From: Embleya hyalina
Lineage (GTDB): Bacteria > Actinomycetota > Actinomycetes > Streptomycetales > Streptomycetaceae
Reading direction: 5' to 3'
Assembly: GCF_003967355.1 (NCBI RefSeq)
Contig: NZ_BIFH01000015.1
Coordinates: 62,001 to 126,000 of the forward strand
Length of the DNA: 64,000 nt
This document shows positions 63,429 to 64,000 of this stretch, in pieces. How positions within the stretch are numbered: position 1 is the first letter of the stretch; each line of letters opens with the position of its first letter. The position numbers and the translations under genes are program-made. The notes under the pieces were generated by a model. That model worked only from the letters and a program-made list of their open reading frames with translations. It ran no database searches and had not been told where the DNA came from.

Positions 63429-64000
63429 CGCGCTCCCATCTCCCTTCTCAGTCCCCCGAAGCCACGCATGTGACCGGGTTCACAAGCTGCCGGAACGGCG
63501 CCCATCCTAGGCCCCCCGCGATGTGATCTGCGACACGGGTAGAGAACGATCATGGTGTGATCTTCACCACCTGATGATCGATCAGAAACGGTTGCGTGCA
63601 GGCAAAAATCACACAGGGTGAGAAATAGGGGAGCCTAAACGGTTCGCCACTCACGGACGATGTTGATCATGGGAATCGCCTATACCACCCGTTCACAAGC
63701 TCATCAAATTTGGCTGATGATGATCGGTTGTGATAATCGATCCACCCGGTTGGCCGCCCACGGTCACCGAGCGCAACCACAAGAGACCCCTCGAAGACGA
63801 CATCGAACGCCCCCATGACGAGTTCGTGAACCGATGGACACAGTCCCGCCGCGGTGGGGGCGGGGGTCTTGACGGAGCGGGGGCCACGGGTCCGGGGGGC
63901 GGGCGGCCAGGTGGGTGGGTGGGGGCTGGTGGGGTGGGTGGGGTGCGTGGGTGGCGGCGGGTCGAGTCCGGTCGGGGCGGGGTGCGCCGGGCGTGCGTTC
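63429..64000. other. Upstream region of nuoA, A/T-richer, ending in a G-run cluster
   Basis: This 572-base stretch has no gene I can support. Beyond the Rex site it contains a second copy of GTTCACAAGCT (63691-63701; first copy 63478-63488), the imperfect repeat GGTGTGATCTTCACC (63554-63568) and TGATCGATCA. From about 63840 it becomes very G-rich on the + strand, with runs of three or more G at 63913-63943. A frame starting GTG at 63730 stays open to the window edge, but I do not call it. Confidence 0.7.
63469..63484. promoter_or_regulatory. Rex operator (ROP) upstream of nuoA
   Basis: TGTGACCGGGTTCACA matches the Streptomyces Rex consensus TGTGAACNNNTTCACA at 12 of 13 fixed positions. Rex binds such sites when the NADH/NAD+ ratio is low and represses respiratory genes. 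The site lies 41 bases upstream of the nuoA start; a TAGGAT (reverse complement of 63504-63509) just upstream could be the -10 element, placing the operator at about +13 to +28. Confidence 0.88.

Overview
The window comes from a very GC-rich actinomycete, most likely a Streptomycetaceae member. The pointers are strong G/C bias at third codon positions, many GTG starts and ATGA/GTGA overlaps, a chaplin gene (typical of aerial-hyphae formers), a MsiK-type sugar importer that lacks its own ATPase, and a gene order (nuoA-N, polyprenyl diphosphate synthase, korAB, a second shortened nuo cluster, htpX, yajQ) that I recall from Streptomyces coelicolor. Genus and species cannot be fixed from the sequence alone. 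I see no insertion sequence, prophage, CRISPR array or biosynthetic gene cluster.

Left part (1-19.3 kb): two leftward conserved genes (one cut by the window edge, one DUF4132), a small hypothetical, a chaplin and a VOC protein. Next comes an amino-sugar locus. Leftward it carries iclR, a fold-III PLP ammonia-lyase, a KDG-kinase-like PfkB kinase and ridA. Divergently it carries an ABC sugar importer (lipoprotein plus two permeases) and a GH20 hexosaminidase without a signal peptide. The 543-base divergent gap holds two inverted repeats that are candidate operators. SnoaL-like, tandem Nudix, 6PGDH-like and P-loop genes follow, then tRNA-Tyr with a strong terminator, yajQ, a GT2 glycosyltransferase, a YccF protein and htpX.

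Middle (19.4-34.6 kb): a second, shortened respiratory complex I cluster, nuoA-B-C-H-I-J-K-L-M-N, with no nuoD, E, F or G. It lies opposite a sensor kinase/response regulator pair and is followed by korAB, the 2-oxoglutarate:ferredoxin oxidoreductase. The membrane proton-pumping subunits and the Fe-S subunits B and I look intact, but the NADH-oxidising module and subunit D are absent. This suggests a different electron donor or borrowed subunits.

Right-middle (34.6-46.9 kb): an APC-type transporter fused to a C-terminal OB-like domain, zapE, a small winged-helix protein, a Uma2 nuclease-fold protein, a VOC protein, a GtrA protein, a DUF6058 protein and a secreted subtilisin-like protease. An ABC exporter is co-transcribed with a LolA-like secreted protein, and then comes a polyprenyl diphosphate synthase that probably makes the menaquinone side chain.

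Right part (46.97-63.4 kb): a complete 14-gene nuoA-N operon running leftward. A near-perfect Rex (NADH/NAD+ sensor) operator sits just upstream of nuoA. The last ~570 bases are non-coding or uncertain and contain a G-quadruplex-prone G-run cluster. Complete complex I, quinone tail synthesis and korAB together make most of this window a respiratory and central-metabolism neighbourhood.
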